42,753 nucleotides of DNA from a virus, in IMG/VR virus record IMGVR_UViG_3300008216_000005, positions 1 through 42,753 of that record. One strand, written 5' to 3'. A model generated the notes under the pieces. It did not search any database and was not told the origin of the DNA. It was given only the letters and a program-made list of their open reading frames with translations. Positions 1-7,804 of the stretch are shown here, piece by piece. The translations under genes were made by a program, and so were the position numbers. Every line of letters begins with the position of its first letter. Within the stretch, counting starts at the first letter, position 1.

Positions 1-123
1 CCGGTTGGTGCTGGCGATAAGAGCGCGCCCGCAATCGTCATAGAGCGCCCAGAACACCGTGCCATCGCTTTCGAGCGGCCTGACATATCCGAGGCCCTGC
101 GCTTCGAGGAAGCGAGCGCATGC
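1..123. repeat. Terminal direct repeat, left copy
   Basis: These 123 bases recur exactly at 42631-42753. The simplest reading is that the sequence is circular (or a circularly permuted headful-packaged genome) and that the assembler repeated its overlap at both ends. The unique length is then about 42,630 bases. A coding frame continues in phase across the join, which supports joining the ends. Confidence 0.95.
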
Positions 124-150
124 GGCTTCACGTTCCTCTGGGGTGGTCAT
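1..150 (-). CDS. DUF1150-like small protein, N-terminal part (runs across the circular join)
   Basis: The ATG at 150 overlaps the stop of the gene before it (ATGA). Reading leftward through base 1 and on from 42630 down to 42574 gives a complete 68-residue protein. Its middle and end (YVRPL, then WALYDDCGRALIA, then ANDIQIRMV) resemble the small alphaproteobacterial DUF1150 proteins, whose function is unknown. It is soluble with no signal peptide. It sits at the passage from early genes to the terminase genes. The family call is by eye and moderate; the reading frame is secure because it stays open over the join. Confidence 0.7.
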   Translation of the reverse strand, partial: MTTPEEREAACARFLEAQGLGYVRPLESDGTVFWALYDDCGRALIASTNR

Positions 151-341
151 GCTGCACGCTTTCGCGCCTTCCTCTTAGGCAGAGGTGGGGCGGTATTACC
201 CCATTGCACTTTCATCGGATCGAAATCGATACGGGACGCGGCGTCTTCCGCGCAGAGGCGCTTCAGCTGCTCTACGAAGAGCTGATTGTCCGCCTGGTGT
301 TTAGCAACCATCCATGGCTCACACCTTGAAGGGACCCGCAT
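147..341 (-). CDS. Small basic protein of unknown function
   Basis: This is a 64-residue protein with a strongly basic tail (PKRKARKRAA). AGGAG lies 6 bases before the ATG at 341, so this start is preferred to the ATG at 347. The stop overlaps the start of the DUF1150-like gene (ATGA), so the two are probably translated together. I do not recognise the family. The basic tail suggests nucleic-acid contact, but that is inference. It is the first protein gene after the tRNA-Asn. Confidence 0.6.
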   Translation of the reverse strand: MRVPSRCEPWMVAKHQADNQLFVEQLKRLCAEDAASRIDFDPMKVQWGNTAPPLPKRKARKRAA

Positions 342-421
342 CACCATCTCCTGAAACGAAAACCCCGCCACCAGATTGACGGTCTGGGGCGGGGCTGTGT
401 GGGGCGCTACACCCGATCTGG

Positions 422-494
422 CTGGAAAGGCAGGGTTCGAACCTGCGACAAGCGGATTAACAGTCCGCTGCTCTACCGACTGAGCTACTTCCCA
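422..494 (-). tRNA. tRNA-Asn (anticodon GTT)
   Basis: A full cloverleaf can be drawn on the minus strand. The acceptor TGGGAAG pairs with CTTTCCA and leaves discriminator G. The D stem is GCTC/GAGC, the anticodon loop CTGTTAA has GTT at 34-36, and the T arm is GCAGG-TTCGAAC-CCTGC. The leading U and discriminator G match bacterial tRNA-Asn. CCA is not encoded. It probably supports translation late in infection. It lies in the only sizeable gene-free gap of the left arm. Confidence 0.92.
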
Positions 495-504
495 CTGTGT
501 TAGT

Positions 505-518
505 CCGGCTTTCGCCGG
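505..518 (-). other. GNRA-tetraloop hairpin just 5' of the tRNA-Asn
   Basis: On the minus strand CCGGC-GAAA-GCCGG forms a 5-bp stem closed by a GAAA tetraloop, 11 bases upstream of the tRNA. It has no following T run, so it is not a Rho-independent terminator. It may help processing of the tRNA precursor or be part of a larger structured RNA. Confidence 0.5.
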
Positions 519-624
519 TAGGACCGCTCTCCACGGCCTTGGCCTGAAACTTTGCCCCCCGTAACGCCGGGGACACGCGGGCTTCTCCACACCCACTGGA
601 GCACTGTCTTAGGCTTTCGCCCGT

Positions 625-683
625 CGCGGGATCGAACCGCGTCTTTCACCAGATCTCAGCCACCGAGCCGGGATCGAACCGGC
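625..683 (-). other. Two orphan tRNA T-arm-like hairpins, 42 bases apart
   Basis: The minus strand holds two perfect 17-base T-arm mimics, each a 5-bp stem around TTCGATC: 667-683 (GCCGG/CCGGC) and 625-641 (CGCGG/CCGCG). Neither can be completed to a cloverleaf: no matching 5' acceptor, D arm or anticodon stem was found upstream. They may be 3' remnants of lost tRNA genes or part of a tRNA-like structured RNA. The stretch 495-712 holds no convincing protein gene. Confidence 0.45.
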
Positions 684-712
684 CTGCTCGTTCGAGGCAA
701 CCGCCTCTATCT

Positions 713-1351
713 CTATGCCGCCTGACGTTTGCGCGCTTCACGTTCGCGGCGCCTGGCGTTCTGCTTGTTGGCCCAGTCGAACCCGTTCAGGTCCGTATCG
801 AAGTTGCAGGCCATCGGCTTGGCGTCCGGAGTTCGAAAGTGCGTTGCGCCTTCTTCTCCGATGTTGACGTCTTTATCGCTCATTTCGGGGGGGTCACGCA
901 ACAGGTCGAAAGCAGCATTATCGTTATGCTGCAATGTCTTGCGGGATAAAGCTAACAAAATGCGCAAGATTGCCCGCTCTTTCCTCCGTCGGCCGGTCTC
1001 GACGTGGATGCCGCGAGCCTTGCACCACACCTTGAAAATCCCCTCGGTCGCCATGCACTCGGCCCAGTTCATGAGGCAGACCCGCTCTTCCTCGTCGGTC
1101 ACATGGACGAGCCATCCAAGGGCTTCCTCGGCTTCGGTGATCTCCCAAGGCCGCGGCGCATTGTTGATGGAGTTCCAGAAGGCCTTGCGCTCGGCGGCCA
1201 GCCGTTCCGCTCCCCAGCCGTTCTTGTCCGCTTGGGTGTAGGGGATGGCTATCCATGAGGATCCGCCGCCGCCGGGTCCCACCCGATAGAGGCCTTCCAT
1301 GATCTGGACGGCTCGAATGAACCGCTCGCCTATCTCTCTTCCTGTGATCAT
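713..1351 (-). CDS. DUF6362-like phage protein
   Basis: This 212-residue protein starts MITGREIGERF. It has a middle section (EEALGWLVHV, then a helix-turn-helix-like run to about residue 130 with GRRRKERAILRILL) that resembles the phage DUF6362 family, thought to be DNA-binding helical proteins of the terminase/late-regulation region. The basic C-terminal tail (RRREREARKRQAA) also fits nucleic-acid binding. The ATG overlaps the stop of the gene before it. Its place at the end of the early arm, before the tRNA and terminase, would suit a role in turning on late genes, but this is inference. Confidence 0.65.
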   Translation of the reverse strand: MITGREIGERFIRAVQIMEGLYRVGPGGGGSSWIAIPYTQADKNGWGAERLAAERKAFWNSINNAPRPWEITEAEEALGWLVHVTDEEERVCLMNWAECMATEGIFKVWCKARGIHVETGRRRKERAILRILLALSRKTLQHNDNAAFDLLRDPPEMSDKDVNIGEEGATHFRTPDAKPMACNFDTDLNGFDWANKQNARRREREARKRQAA

Positions 1352-1800
1352 GCCCGCATCCTTCTGTCATCCAAGAGATCACCCTGGCGCTCGCCAAACA
1401 CCCGGCACGCCCTTTCCCAAATCAAACCCGTCAGCGCTGCACGCTTGCTGGTTATACCATCCAATCCGATAAGCCAAAACTGGAGCATGCCCACCGGGAC
1501 GCCGTCGAAGAACTCGAGGAACTTGCTGGGGTGATTCGCCATCAGGTCGGGATAGTTCTTCCAGAAGGCGAGGATGATGTCCGACACGGTCCACATCGAG
1601 GTCTCATCGATATGGCAGTCGTTATTTCCGGTCTCGGCAATGGTCATGACCACGAAGCGGGCGTGCTCTTCACCGTATCGGCGGATGATCCGGGATATGG
1701 TCGCGACGGCACGGGTCTGCTTCGGCCCCGGCACGACGTTGGCCGGAACGATCTGGATGTCGAATTCCTTCAGTATCGCTTCGGCCAGGTCGTGCTTCAT
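1348..1800 (-). CDS. Hypothetical early protein
   Basis: This is a 150-residue soluble protein. The ATG at 1800 overlaps the stop of the GcrA-like gene (ATGA), so this start is preferred to one 20 codons upstream. It has aromatic-rich segments (SDIILAFWKNY, VGMLQFWLIGL) that look like packed helices, and no membrane span or clear motif. I do not recognise it. It is flanked by two likely DNA-binding proteins in one overlapping operon. Confidence 0.6.
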   Translation of the reverse strand: MKHDLAEAILKEFDIQIVPANVVPGPKQTRAVATISRIIRRYGEEHARFVVMTIAETGNNDCHIDETSMWTVSDIILAFWKNYPDLMANHPSKFLEFFDGVPVGMLQFWLIGLDGITSKRAALTGLIWERACRVFGERQGDLLDDRRMRA

Positions 1801-2351
1801 ACGCCCTCCAGATCGCTCGCTGCGCGCAACGGCAGCCGGCGCAGGTAATGGCAGCGGCAATAGTTCGGATCGCCCTTCTGGTCGCCGTGGGTGGCCTCTG
1901 AGGCGCAGAACAGGAATGGCCCGCCATCATTCATCGGCCAGTGGCATTCCTTGGCGCCTAGCTCGAGTAGCGTCTTGGCATGCGGGAGGCGTTCGGCATC
2001 ATAGGCGGATCCGGCTTCCCTCGCCTCGCGGATGGCCTGGCGCTGGGCTGCAGCGGCTTTCTCCGCCTCGGCCTTGCGGATCTTGATGCGGCGATCGGCG
2101 GCGGGCTTGATGACGGTCTTATACTCGCGCCTGTCCGGGTTGAAAACCTTGCCGCCGCGCCAGCCCTTCCCTGTGCCGCCCTTATCTTCGAAAAGCTCCG
2201 GGTTGCGATGGGCCTTGCCGATGACGGCGTTGCGGGACGCGCCGATGGCAGCGGCTATCTCGCCACCAGACTTCCCGGCGTTCCACATTTCGGCCGCGGC
2301 GGCGGTGTTGCGCTCCGTCCATACGAATGGGGCTTTGACTGAAATGTTCAT
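1797..2351 (-). CDS. GcrA-family cell-cycle regulator homologue
   Basis: This protein has 184 residues. Residues 11-50 form the GcrA N-terminal HTH (WTERN, then MWNAGKSGGEIAAAIG, then SRNAVIGKAHR). The C terminus, about 135-175, keeps the cysteine-containing GcrA pattern (CHWPMND, FLFCAS, YCRCH). GcrA in Alphaproteobacteria binds sigma70-RNA polymerase and raises transcription at promoters with CcrM-methylated GANTC sites. The linker between the two ends is basic and charged. A phage copy could redirect host polymerase or mimic S-phase expression (inference). ATGA overlaps at both ends tie it to the replication genes. Confidence 0.82.
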   Translation of the reverse strand: MNISVKAPFVWTERNTAAAAEMWNAGKSGGEIAAAIGASRNAVIGKAHRNPELFEDKGGTGKGWRGGKVFNPDRREYKTVIKPAADRRIKIRKAEAEKAAAAQRQAIREAREAGSAYDAERLPHAKTLLELGAKECHWPMNDGGPFLFCASEATHGDQKGDPNYCRCHYLRRLPLRAASDLEGV

Positions 2352-2938
2352 TCGCCTTGCTCCTTCCGGGAATTGAATGCCGCGCGGGCCTTGTTCATCC
2401 GCGCCTTGCGCTTTTCGATGCTGGCGATCGCGTCCGGGTCGCCGGCTGCCGCCCGCATTTTCATTACCGAATAGAAGATCGCGCTGTGCTCGCGGTTCAG
2501 CAGACGGCCGAGCTCAGGCCATGAGATCTGAGGGCGCACCGTCGTTTTGATCTCGTAGGCCAGCAGATCGCGGGCCTGCACGATCTTCTTCTTGCGGGAA
2601 GGCCCCATCAGATCGTCATAGGAGACGCCGAGGTCGGCACAGCGCCGGCGGATATGGGCCTTGCACTTCATGCCCTCCTCCGCCTTCCATGAGCGCCATG
2701 CGTTGACGTGGTGGTCGAAGTAGAGCTCCGCGATCTGCCAGGCTGGGATGATCGATGCTGCCGGGCGGCGCGGGATAGGGAAGAACTCCATATCCCTCGG
2801 CTCTGCCTCTCTCTTGACCGCTGGCGCGTTTTGATTGGCCGTCGCGGCTCTTCGTGCCCGTTCGGCGTCCTTCGCTCTCCTGAGCTTGTAGGCGGCGATT
2901 AGCTCGGCTTCTGAGGTGTAGACTGCTGCCTGGATCAT
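2348..2938 (-). CDS. DnaA domain IV-like DNA-binding protein
   Basis: This 196-residue protein has a C-terminal half (about 100-180) that resembles the DnaA origin-binding domain. It contains LGVSYDDLMGPSRKKKIVQAR, cut here to its core SRKKKIVQAR, followed by SWPELGRLLNREHSAIFYSVMKM, close to the DnaA signature around the DHTT motif. There is no AAA+ ATPase, so it cannot replace DnaA. It may bind DnaA-box-like sequences and recruit the neighbouring DnaB-type helicase, or act as a regulator. The ATG at 2938 overlaps the preceding stop (ATGA) and is preferred to a GTG five codons upstream. It is a likely origin-recognition protein of this phage. Confidence 0.78.
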   Translation of the reverse strand: MIQAAVYTSEAELIAAYKLRRAKDAERARRAATANQNAPAVKREAEPRDMEFFPIPRRPAASIIPAWQIAELYFDHHVNAWRSWKAEEGMKCKAHIRRRCADLGVSYDDLMGPSRKKKIVQARDLLAYEIKTTVRPQISWPELGRLLNREHSAIFYSVMKMRAAAGDPDAIASIEKRKARMNKARAAFNSRKEQGE

Positions 2939-3039
2939 GGCTGCACCCCACACTCTGCGATGCAGCCCATGCTTCCGATCGCAGCCGCAAAGACCGTGCT
3001 CGCCCAGAGGATGAGGAAGAATTTCTGATTGGCGCTCAT
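2935..3039 (-). CDS. Very small membrane protein
   Basis: This 34-residue peptide begins MSANQKFF and has one hydrophobic segment (LILWASTVFAAAIGSMG), then two Cys residues. Its start and stop both overlap neighbours as ATGA, which is strong support for translation despite its size. Function unknown. It probably sits in the inner membrane. Confidence 0.6.
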   Translation of the reverse strand: MSANQKFFLILWASTVFAAAIGSMGCIAECGVQP

Positions 3040-3341
3040 TCCGCAGCCTCCAGCCTTTCGACGGCCACGGTCTTGCCGCCCCCGACGAACAAACGCTCCG
3101 CCTTCGCCTTGCGCGCTTCCCGTATGGTGGGCGTGTGCTCGCACTCTCCGCCGACGATGGGGAAGTTGAGGTATTGCAGGAGATGCCGGTTCACGGCCCG
3201 CAGCGCGTCCAGCTCCGTCTCGTAGACGATCGGTGCGCCCTTCTCCCCAAGGATGGGCTTGGGCTTGGCGTCACGGGCAAAGCGGAGCATGGCCCACCAG
3301 CCGCGGCGGAGGGGATGGGCATAGGCGGCGTACTTATTCAT
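3036..3341 (-). CDS. Hypothetical protein beside the helicase
   Basis: This is a 101-residue soluble protein, start MNKYAAYAHPL. The ATG at 3341 overlaps the stop of the DnaB-like gene (ATGA), so the longer in-frame ORF upstream is discarded. It is rich in Arg and Lys, which may mean nucleic-acid contact. I do not recognise it. Its position right behind the helicase makes a loader or accessory protein possible, but no sequence motif supports that. Confidence 0.55.
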   Translation of the reverse strand: MNKYAAYAHPLRRGWWAMLRFARDAKPKPILGEKGAPIVYETELDALRAVNRHLLQYLNFPIVGGECEHTPTIREARKAKAERLFVGGGKTVAVERLEAAE

Positions 3342-4837
3342 GAGAAAAGCTCCCTTGCAGGTGCCTGATTGAACAGAGGGCCAAAGCTCGTGCTCTCGCC
3401 GTTCCACTGGATCTCTTTGCGCCGCGGGAATTCGTTCTCTCGCGAAAGCGCCAGGATGAATTCTGCCCGGCCGCGGACTTCGTTCATGGCATCTTCCCAC
3501 AGCGCATAGTCGTCTGTGCCTTCTTCCGGCTCCATGCCTGCGACGGCCGGCAGCGCCTGGTGGACGATGATCATGTTGTCCACGTCCTTATCGATGTTGC
3601 CGAGCATGGATTTGTAGGTGGGGCGCCGGCGCTTGGCTGACATCAGCTTGTCGCGATAGGTCTTGCCCCACAGACCATCGTTGCTGTTCTTGTTGATGTG
3701 GGTGAGCGCGATGATCGGGATGTTCCGCTTCATGGCGATGTTCTTGAGTGTCGATGTCGCCCGGTTCGCCTTCTTGAAGTCGTCGGCATCTTCCATCTTG
3801 CCCGACCATGCGAGCTTTAGGATGTGGTCGAGGATGAAGCAGCTGATGCCGTATTCACCCTGCAGTCGGTTGATCCGCTCGTCCACCTGCTCAAGCGTCA
3901 ACTGCTTGGCGATGATGTCGACCCTCTTGAGCCGCTTCATATCGGCGCCTGCCCTCACCAGGTCATCAATCTCGATGCTGGAAACTGAACCGCGTTTCTG
4001 GCGCTTGGCGGATATCCCCGTGCGACGGGCCTTTTCGCGCATGATCAGCAGTTCAACCTGCATTTCTCCGCTCATGCCGCCGATGGGATGCTTTTCAGCC
4101 ATGGTGAAAGCGCACTGCCAGACACATGCCGATTTTCCGGTCTTCACGTCTCCGCCGATCACCAAGAGGTTTCCATCCTGGATCGGGCCGATGAGCTGCG
4201 TCAGTTCTGGAATGCCCAGGTCTATGCCCATAGGCTCGCGGCCGGACATGGCCTCCGCAGTCTGATCAAGCGTGCGGTCGATGTCGTCGGTGAAGCTGCC
4301 GACCGGCTCATTCCGCGCCTCTATGGACGTCACGATCGCCGTGAGGCGGTCGCGGCAGTCCTTTATCTGGTCGATGAACTCAAGCTCGTCCTGCGCCCTT
4401 ACAGCGACGGAATGAGCATCGTCCCCTACCGTCATGGCCTGCCGGCGATGATAAAAGCCCGTAACAGCATCGGCCAATCCGGCAACGCTGGATATGCCAA
4501 GGGATTCCGCCGTCAGCTTGGCGAGGTATTGCGCCACGGTCATGGTGCCGATCTTTTGGGAAGCGACCGAAGGCGGCATAAAAGAGCGAACCGTGATCGG
4601 GTTCATGTCCTTGCCGACAGCGATACCCCTCTGGATCGCGTCGAAGATTTCCCGATGTAGCGGCTCGTTGAAATGGGCCGCTTGGAACCCCTGCGGAATG
4701 TGCCGAAAGGCTGCATTGCTCAGCAGCAGAGCGCCAAGGATGGCCTGCTCAGCCTCCATGTTCTCAGGGTATACGTCCTGCGGGCCGAAGTGGCGCGCGC
4801 GATCCTGTTCTGTGAAATCCCTTTGATGAGCGTTCAT
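3338..4837 (-). CDS. dnaB: Replicative DNA helicase, DnaB type
   Basis: This 499-residue protein has DnaB architecture. The N-terminal domain (PENMEAEQAILGALL at about 23) is followed by a linker and a RecA-fold ATPase. Walker A is GGDVKTGKS at 228-236, Walker B is FILDH near 334-338, and the sensor-like ALTHIN lies near 377. It should form the hexameric ring that unwinds the phage fork 5'-3' on the lagging strand and contacts primase, probably that of the host since no primase gene is seen. The ATG overlaps the stop of the methylase (ATGA). Helicase plus DnaA-domain protein form the replication core. Confidence 0.9.
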   Translation of the reverse strand: MNAHQRDFTEQDRARHFGPQDVYPENMEAEQAILGALLLSNAAFRHIPQGFQAAHFNEPLHREIFDAIQRGIAVGKDMNPITVRSFMPPSVASQKIGTMTVAQYLAKLTAESLGISSVAGLADAVTGFYHRRQAMTVGDDAHSVAVRAQDELEFIDQIKDCRDRLTAIVTSIEARNEPVGSFTDDIDRTLDQTAEAMSGREPMGIDLGIPELTQLIGPIQDGNLLVIGGDVKTGKSACVWQCAFTMAEKHPIGGMSGEMQVELLIMREKARRTGISAKRQKRGSVSSIEIDDLVRAGADMKRLKRVDIIAKQLTLEQVDERINRLQGEYGISCFILDHILKLAWSGKMEDADDFKKANRATSTLKNIAMKRNIPIIALTHINKNSNDGLWGKTYRDKLMSAKRRRPTYKSMLGNIDKDVDNMIIVHQALPAVAGMEPEEGTDDYALWEDAMNEVRGRAEFILALSRENEFPRRKEIQWNGESTSFGPLFNQAPARELFS

Positions 4838-5808
4838 TCGGCGGCATCCATTGCAAACAGATTGGCCGTCTTCGCTTCATCGAGCTCCGCAATGTTGCGG
4901 ACTGCCTGGCGGTAATACGAAGGCTTGAGCTCAAACCCCAAGCCCTTGCGTCCCGCTGCGACGGCTGCATAAACCTCGCTGCCGATGCCGAGGAACGGCG
5001 TCAGGACCACGTCGCCAGGGTTGCTCCACAGCTCGATGCAACGCTCGATCACATCCAGCTGCAGCGGGGAAATGTGCTGCTCGTCCTTCTCGTCCCTGCC
5101 TGCGCGATACTGCAGCGTGCGGGTCTGGTTGATGTCCATCCATACCGGCGAGGCGTACCGCTGCCAGACTTCTATCGAGAACCATTTCTCGGCGTCTGCC
5201 TTGGGCTTCCCTGACGCCATGCGGCTGCCGACGCTCGACGGCTCGTTGCCATATCCGACGTACCGGTCAAACATGCCGTCTACCGGCTCCGGGTTATCCC
5301 CTGGCTTGCGGAACATCAGCATGTAATCGGCAAGCCCCTGCCCGCTGATGGTGCTGTCCTTGGTGATCTGCTTATGCAGAAGCCGGATCGACTTCGTGCG
5401 CTGCTGTGCGACTACCGGATCTTTCCAGATGCAAACCTCGGAATGGAAGATCCACCCCGCGTCCTCGTAGGCCCGCACGATCTCGCCGCGAAAGTCCCGC
5501 ATGCCGATGTGGCCGTGCCTGATCTTGCTCGTCGGCAGCTGCATGCAGTGAACCGCATGGATGCGGCCGGGCATCGTCACTCGCAAAAGCTCCTGGATTA
5601 GGAACTGGTAGTGGGTCCAGAACCCATCCTTGTCGTTGTTCGATATGTCGCGATCGAAGTTGCTGAACTTGTAGAGCCCTTCGAACGGCGGAGAGTGGAC
5701 GCCGAAGTGGATCGTATCGCTCGGGATGCCGCGGATGAGCTCGCAGCTGTCGCCCTGGTAGATCGCGTATCGGTCGGTAACGACCTGCTCTACTGCCTTG
5801 ATATTCAT
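4834..5808 (-). CDS. DNA methyltransferase, N4-cytosine/N6-adenine class
   Basis: This 324-residue protein has the motif order of beta-class enzymes. Catalytic motif IV comes first (SPPF at 39-42), and the AdoMet motif is near the C terminus (TPFLGIGSE near 270-278, then GFELKPSYY). SPP[YFW] is more usual for N4-cytosine enzymes than N6-adenine. No target motif can be read from sequence. No restriction nuclease is adjacent, so it is an orphan enzyme, likely protecting phage DNA from host restriction or timing replication and packaging. The start at 5808 overlaps the helicase stop (ATGA). Confidence 0.85.
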   Translation of the reverse strand: MNIKAVEQVVTDRYAIYQGDSCELIRGIPSDTIHFGVHSPPFEGLYKFSNFDRDISNNDKDGFWTHYQFLIQELLRVTMPGRIHAVHCMQLPTSKIRHGHIGMRDFRGEIVRAYEDAGWIFHSEVCIWKDPVVAQQRTKSIRLLHKQITKDSTISGQGLADYMLMFRKPGDNPEPVDGMFDRYVGYGNEPSSVGSRMASGKPKADAEKWFSIEVWQRYASPVWMDINQTRTLQYRAGRDEKDEQHISPLQLDVIERCIELWSNPGDVVLTPFLGIGSEVYAAVAAGRKGLGFELKPSYYRQAVRNIAELDEAKTANLFAMDAAE

Positions 5809-7193
5809 GCTGCTTCTCCCGTCAGCCATGCTGGAACGTCCATTGGAATTTGAGGGTCGTAGTCGGGCCGGTCGCGAACCATGCCGCGGACCTCCTGACT
5901 GGAAAGGTCTGCCATGTGCATCACCATGGCGGCGGCCATCCGCTCGGCGTCGTGATCCTTGCGGCGAATGTTGGCGACCGTCGCGCCTTCCATTTCCGAA
6001 GCGATGATGTGAGCGTTCACGGGCTTCGTCTGGCCGAACCGCCAGAACCGGCGCACTGCCTGATAAAGCTGCTCGTAGCTGTCATTCAGCCCGACGAAGC
6101 CGGTGTCTGCGCAGTGCTGCCAGTTCATCCCGAAGCCTGCGAGCGATGCCTTGGTGATCAGCTTTTCGATCTTGCCGTCGCTGAAATCGAGCAAGATGCG
6201 TTCTTTCTCGCTATCCTTGAGGCCACCATGCAGGTTGACGGCGCCGGGGATGGACTTGGTGAGGGTCTCCGCCTCGCTGTTGAGGTTGCACCACCAGACG
6301 AATGGCTTGTCCTTCGGCGTCAGCGCCGCTGCGAGCTCCACCCGCTTCTCTACGCTGTCCCGGCGCGCTGAAATGCGCTCCTGCATCGTGCGGGCTTCCA
6401 TGGGGAAAAGAAGGCCTGTCTCCATGCTCGGGGCGTAGTCAACGCCAACCGTGTGCTGATTGTAAACGAGCGGCGGCAGGTCATAGCCGGTGTTGTCATA
6501 TCCGAGGTCGGACGGCTTGCGGAGCATCACGGCCCACGATGCCATCCACTTCCAGAACTCAGTCTCGGCGTGACCCTTCAATCTCCACTTCTGAGTGTCT
6601 CCACCGTCATGGGTGAAGAACGTGGCGAGCATGTCGGTGTAGGACATGACGCCAAGGAACTCCGCATGGTTGCCTAGCTCCATGAAGTCGTTCGGTGCCG
6701 GCGTGGCGGTCGCTGCCAGGCGGAACGGGATGTCTGCGCAGTCGCGGATCAGCTGCGTGCGATATTTACCATCGGTGTTCTTGAGGATGGAGCTTTCGTC
6801 CAGCGCAACGCCGCCGAACTGGGACAGGTCGAAGCGGTCCACCTTCTGATAGTTGGTGATGTCGATTGTCTCGCTCGATGGAGCCGAAACGACGGTGGCC
6901 TGAATTCCGAACTTGCTACCCTCACGGGCATGCTGGTGGCTGACGGCGAGCGGCGCCAGGATGAGAACCGGCCGGCGAGTCTCGGCGGCAACCTCCCTCG
7001 CCCATACGAGCTCCATCAGCGTCTTGCCAAGGCCGGTGCCAGCGAAGATAGCCGATCGACCGCGGCGCAGTGCCCAGGCCGTTATGTCGGTCTGATGAGG
7101 CTTTAGATACTCCGGCAGGTGAAGCCGGCGAGTGATGCCGGTTGACGGGTCCATGATCCGCTTGCGCGCCAGGAATTCTGCATAAGCGTTCAT
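5805..7193 (-). CDS. SNF2/DEAD-type DNA helicase-translocase
   Basis: This 462-residue SF2 helicase has Walker A AGTGLGKT at 51-58, motif II LDESS at 131-135 (DESS instead of DEAH), motif III TATPAP near 162-167, and motif VI QAVRRFWRFGQ near 395 in the second RecA lobe. The RxGQ form of motif VI is typical of SNF2-like remodellers. It may move along duplex DNA, strip proteins or help recombination. It overlaps the RuvC-like gene upstream and the methylase downstream by ATGA, so the three are made together. No nuclease domain is present. Confidence 0.88.
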   Translation of the reverse strand: MNAYAEFLARKRIMDPSTGITRRLHLPEYLKPHQTDITAWALRRGRSAIFAGTGLGKTLMELVWAREVAAETRRPVLILAPLAVSHQHAREGSKFGIQATVVSAPSSETIDITNYQKVDRFDLSQFGGVALDESSILKNTDGKYRTQLIRDCADIPFRLAATATPAPNDFMELGNHAEFLGVMSYTDMLATFFTHDGGDTQKWRLKGHAETEFWKWMASWAVMLRKPSDLGYDNTGYDLPPLVYNQHTVGVDYAPSMETGLLFPMEARTMQERISARRDSVEKRVELAAALTPKDKPFVWWCNLNSEAETLTKSIPGAVNLHGGLKDSEKERILLDFSDGKIEKLITKASLAGFGMNWQHCADTGFVGLNDSYEQLYQAVRRFWRFGQTKPVNAHIIASEMEGATVANIRRKDHDAERMAAAMVMHMADLSSQEVRGMVRDRPDYDPQIPMDVPAWLTGEAA

Positions 7194-7804
7194 GCCGCCA
7201 CCTGCCGTTCATTGCGCTGCTGGAGAAAGGTCTGGAAGGCGGGCCGGTACCGCCCAGCGTGGATCTCGGCGCCGCGCCAGCAGTAGGCTATGGCCGCAGC
7301 CTCGCCCGCGTTGTGGGCGACAGTCTTGCGGGATGGGAGAACGATGCCCTCGCGCTCGCACTGGGCGACGATCGCCTCCTTCCAGAGGTTCTCGACCTTC
7401 TCCCATCGGCCCTTTGCATCAGGCTTCGGAAGTTTGGTGATCTTCTGCGGCGGCTTGAAGCCAGCGCCATAAAACATCTTGCGCCAGGTCGCGGAGGAGA
7501 TCGTGCCCCACGGGATGCCGAAGTTTGCCACCGTCGAGAGAACCGCGCCGTGCAGCATGCAGGAGACCACCGTCGCCATTGTGCCGCCGGGGCTCATCTT
7601 CAGCGCCGTTTCCATGATGACAAAATCGGGCTTGTGCTCGCGGATCAGCGCCGTGACCTTGAGGCCCATCTGATCAGCGCAATATTCGATCGAAGCCTTG
7701 GCCGGAAACTCCAGCACGCCGCACTTGATCGAGGAGATGTGCTTGCTGGTATCGTAGAAGGCCCAGCCGGCAGTCTTTGAGGTGTCGAACGCGAGAACCT
7801 TCAT
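7190..7804 (-). CDS. RuvC-like Holliday junction resolvase
   Basis: This 204-residue protein starts with the RNase H-fold strand of phage RuvC-like resolvases (VLAFDTSKTAGWA, Asp7). A second acidic strand follows at 61-66 (FVIMET, Glu65). Near the C terminus there is an acidic helix (NAGEAAAIAY) where RuvC has its last metal ligands. It should cut branched DNA before packaging. The overlap with the helicase gene (ATGA) fits a joint role in processing replication intermediates. One active-site acid appears as Glu rather than the usual Asp. Confidence 0.8.
   Translation of the reverse strand: MKVLAFDTSKTAGWAFYDTSKHISSIKCGVLEFPAKASIEYCADQMGLKVTALIREHKPDFVIMETALKMSPGGTMATVVSCMLHGAVLSTVANFGIPWGTISSATWRKMFYGAGFKPPQKITKLPKPDAKGRWEKVENLWKEAIVAQCEREGIVLPSRKTVAHNAGEAAAIAYCWRGAEIHAGRYRPAFQTFLQQRNERQVAA

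Noticed and set aside
600-712. Complete additional tRNA genes at the two T-arm hairpins
   Set aside because: No partner acceptor strand, D arm or anticodon stem could be found upstream for either.
4834-7193. Complete restriction-modification or BREX/DISARM-like defence system
   Set aside because: Helicase and methylase are present but there is no nuclease, specificity subunit or PglZ-like gene, and the genes are embedded in the phage replication operon.
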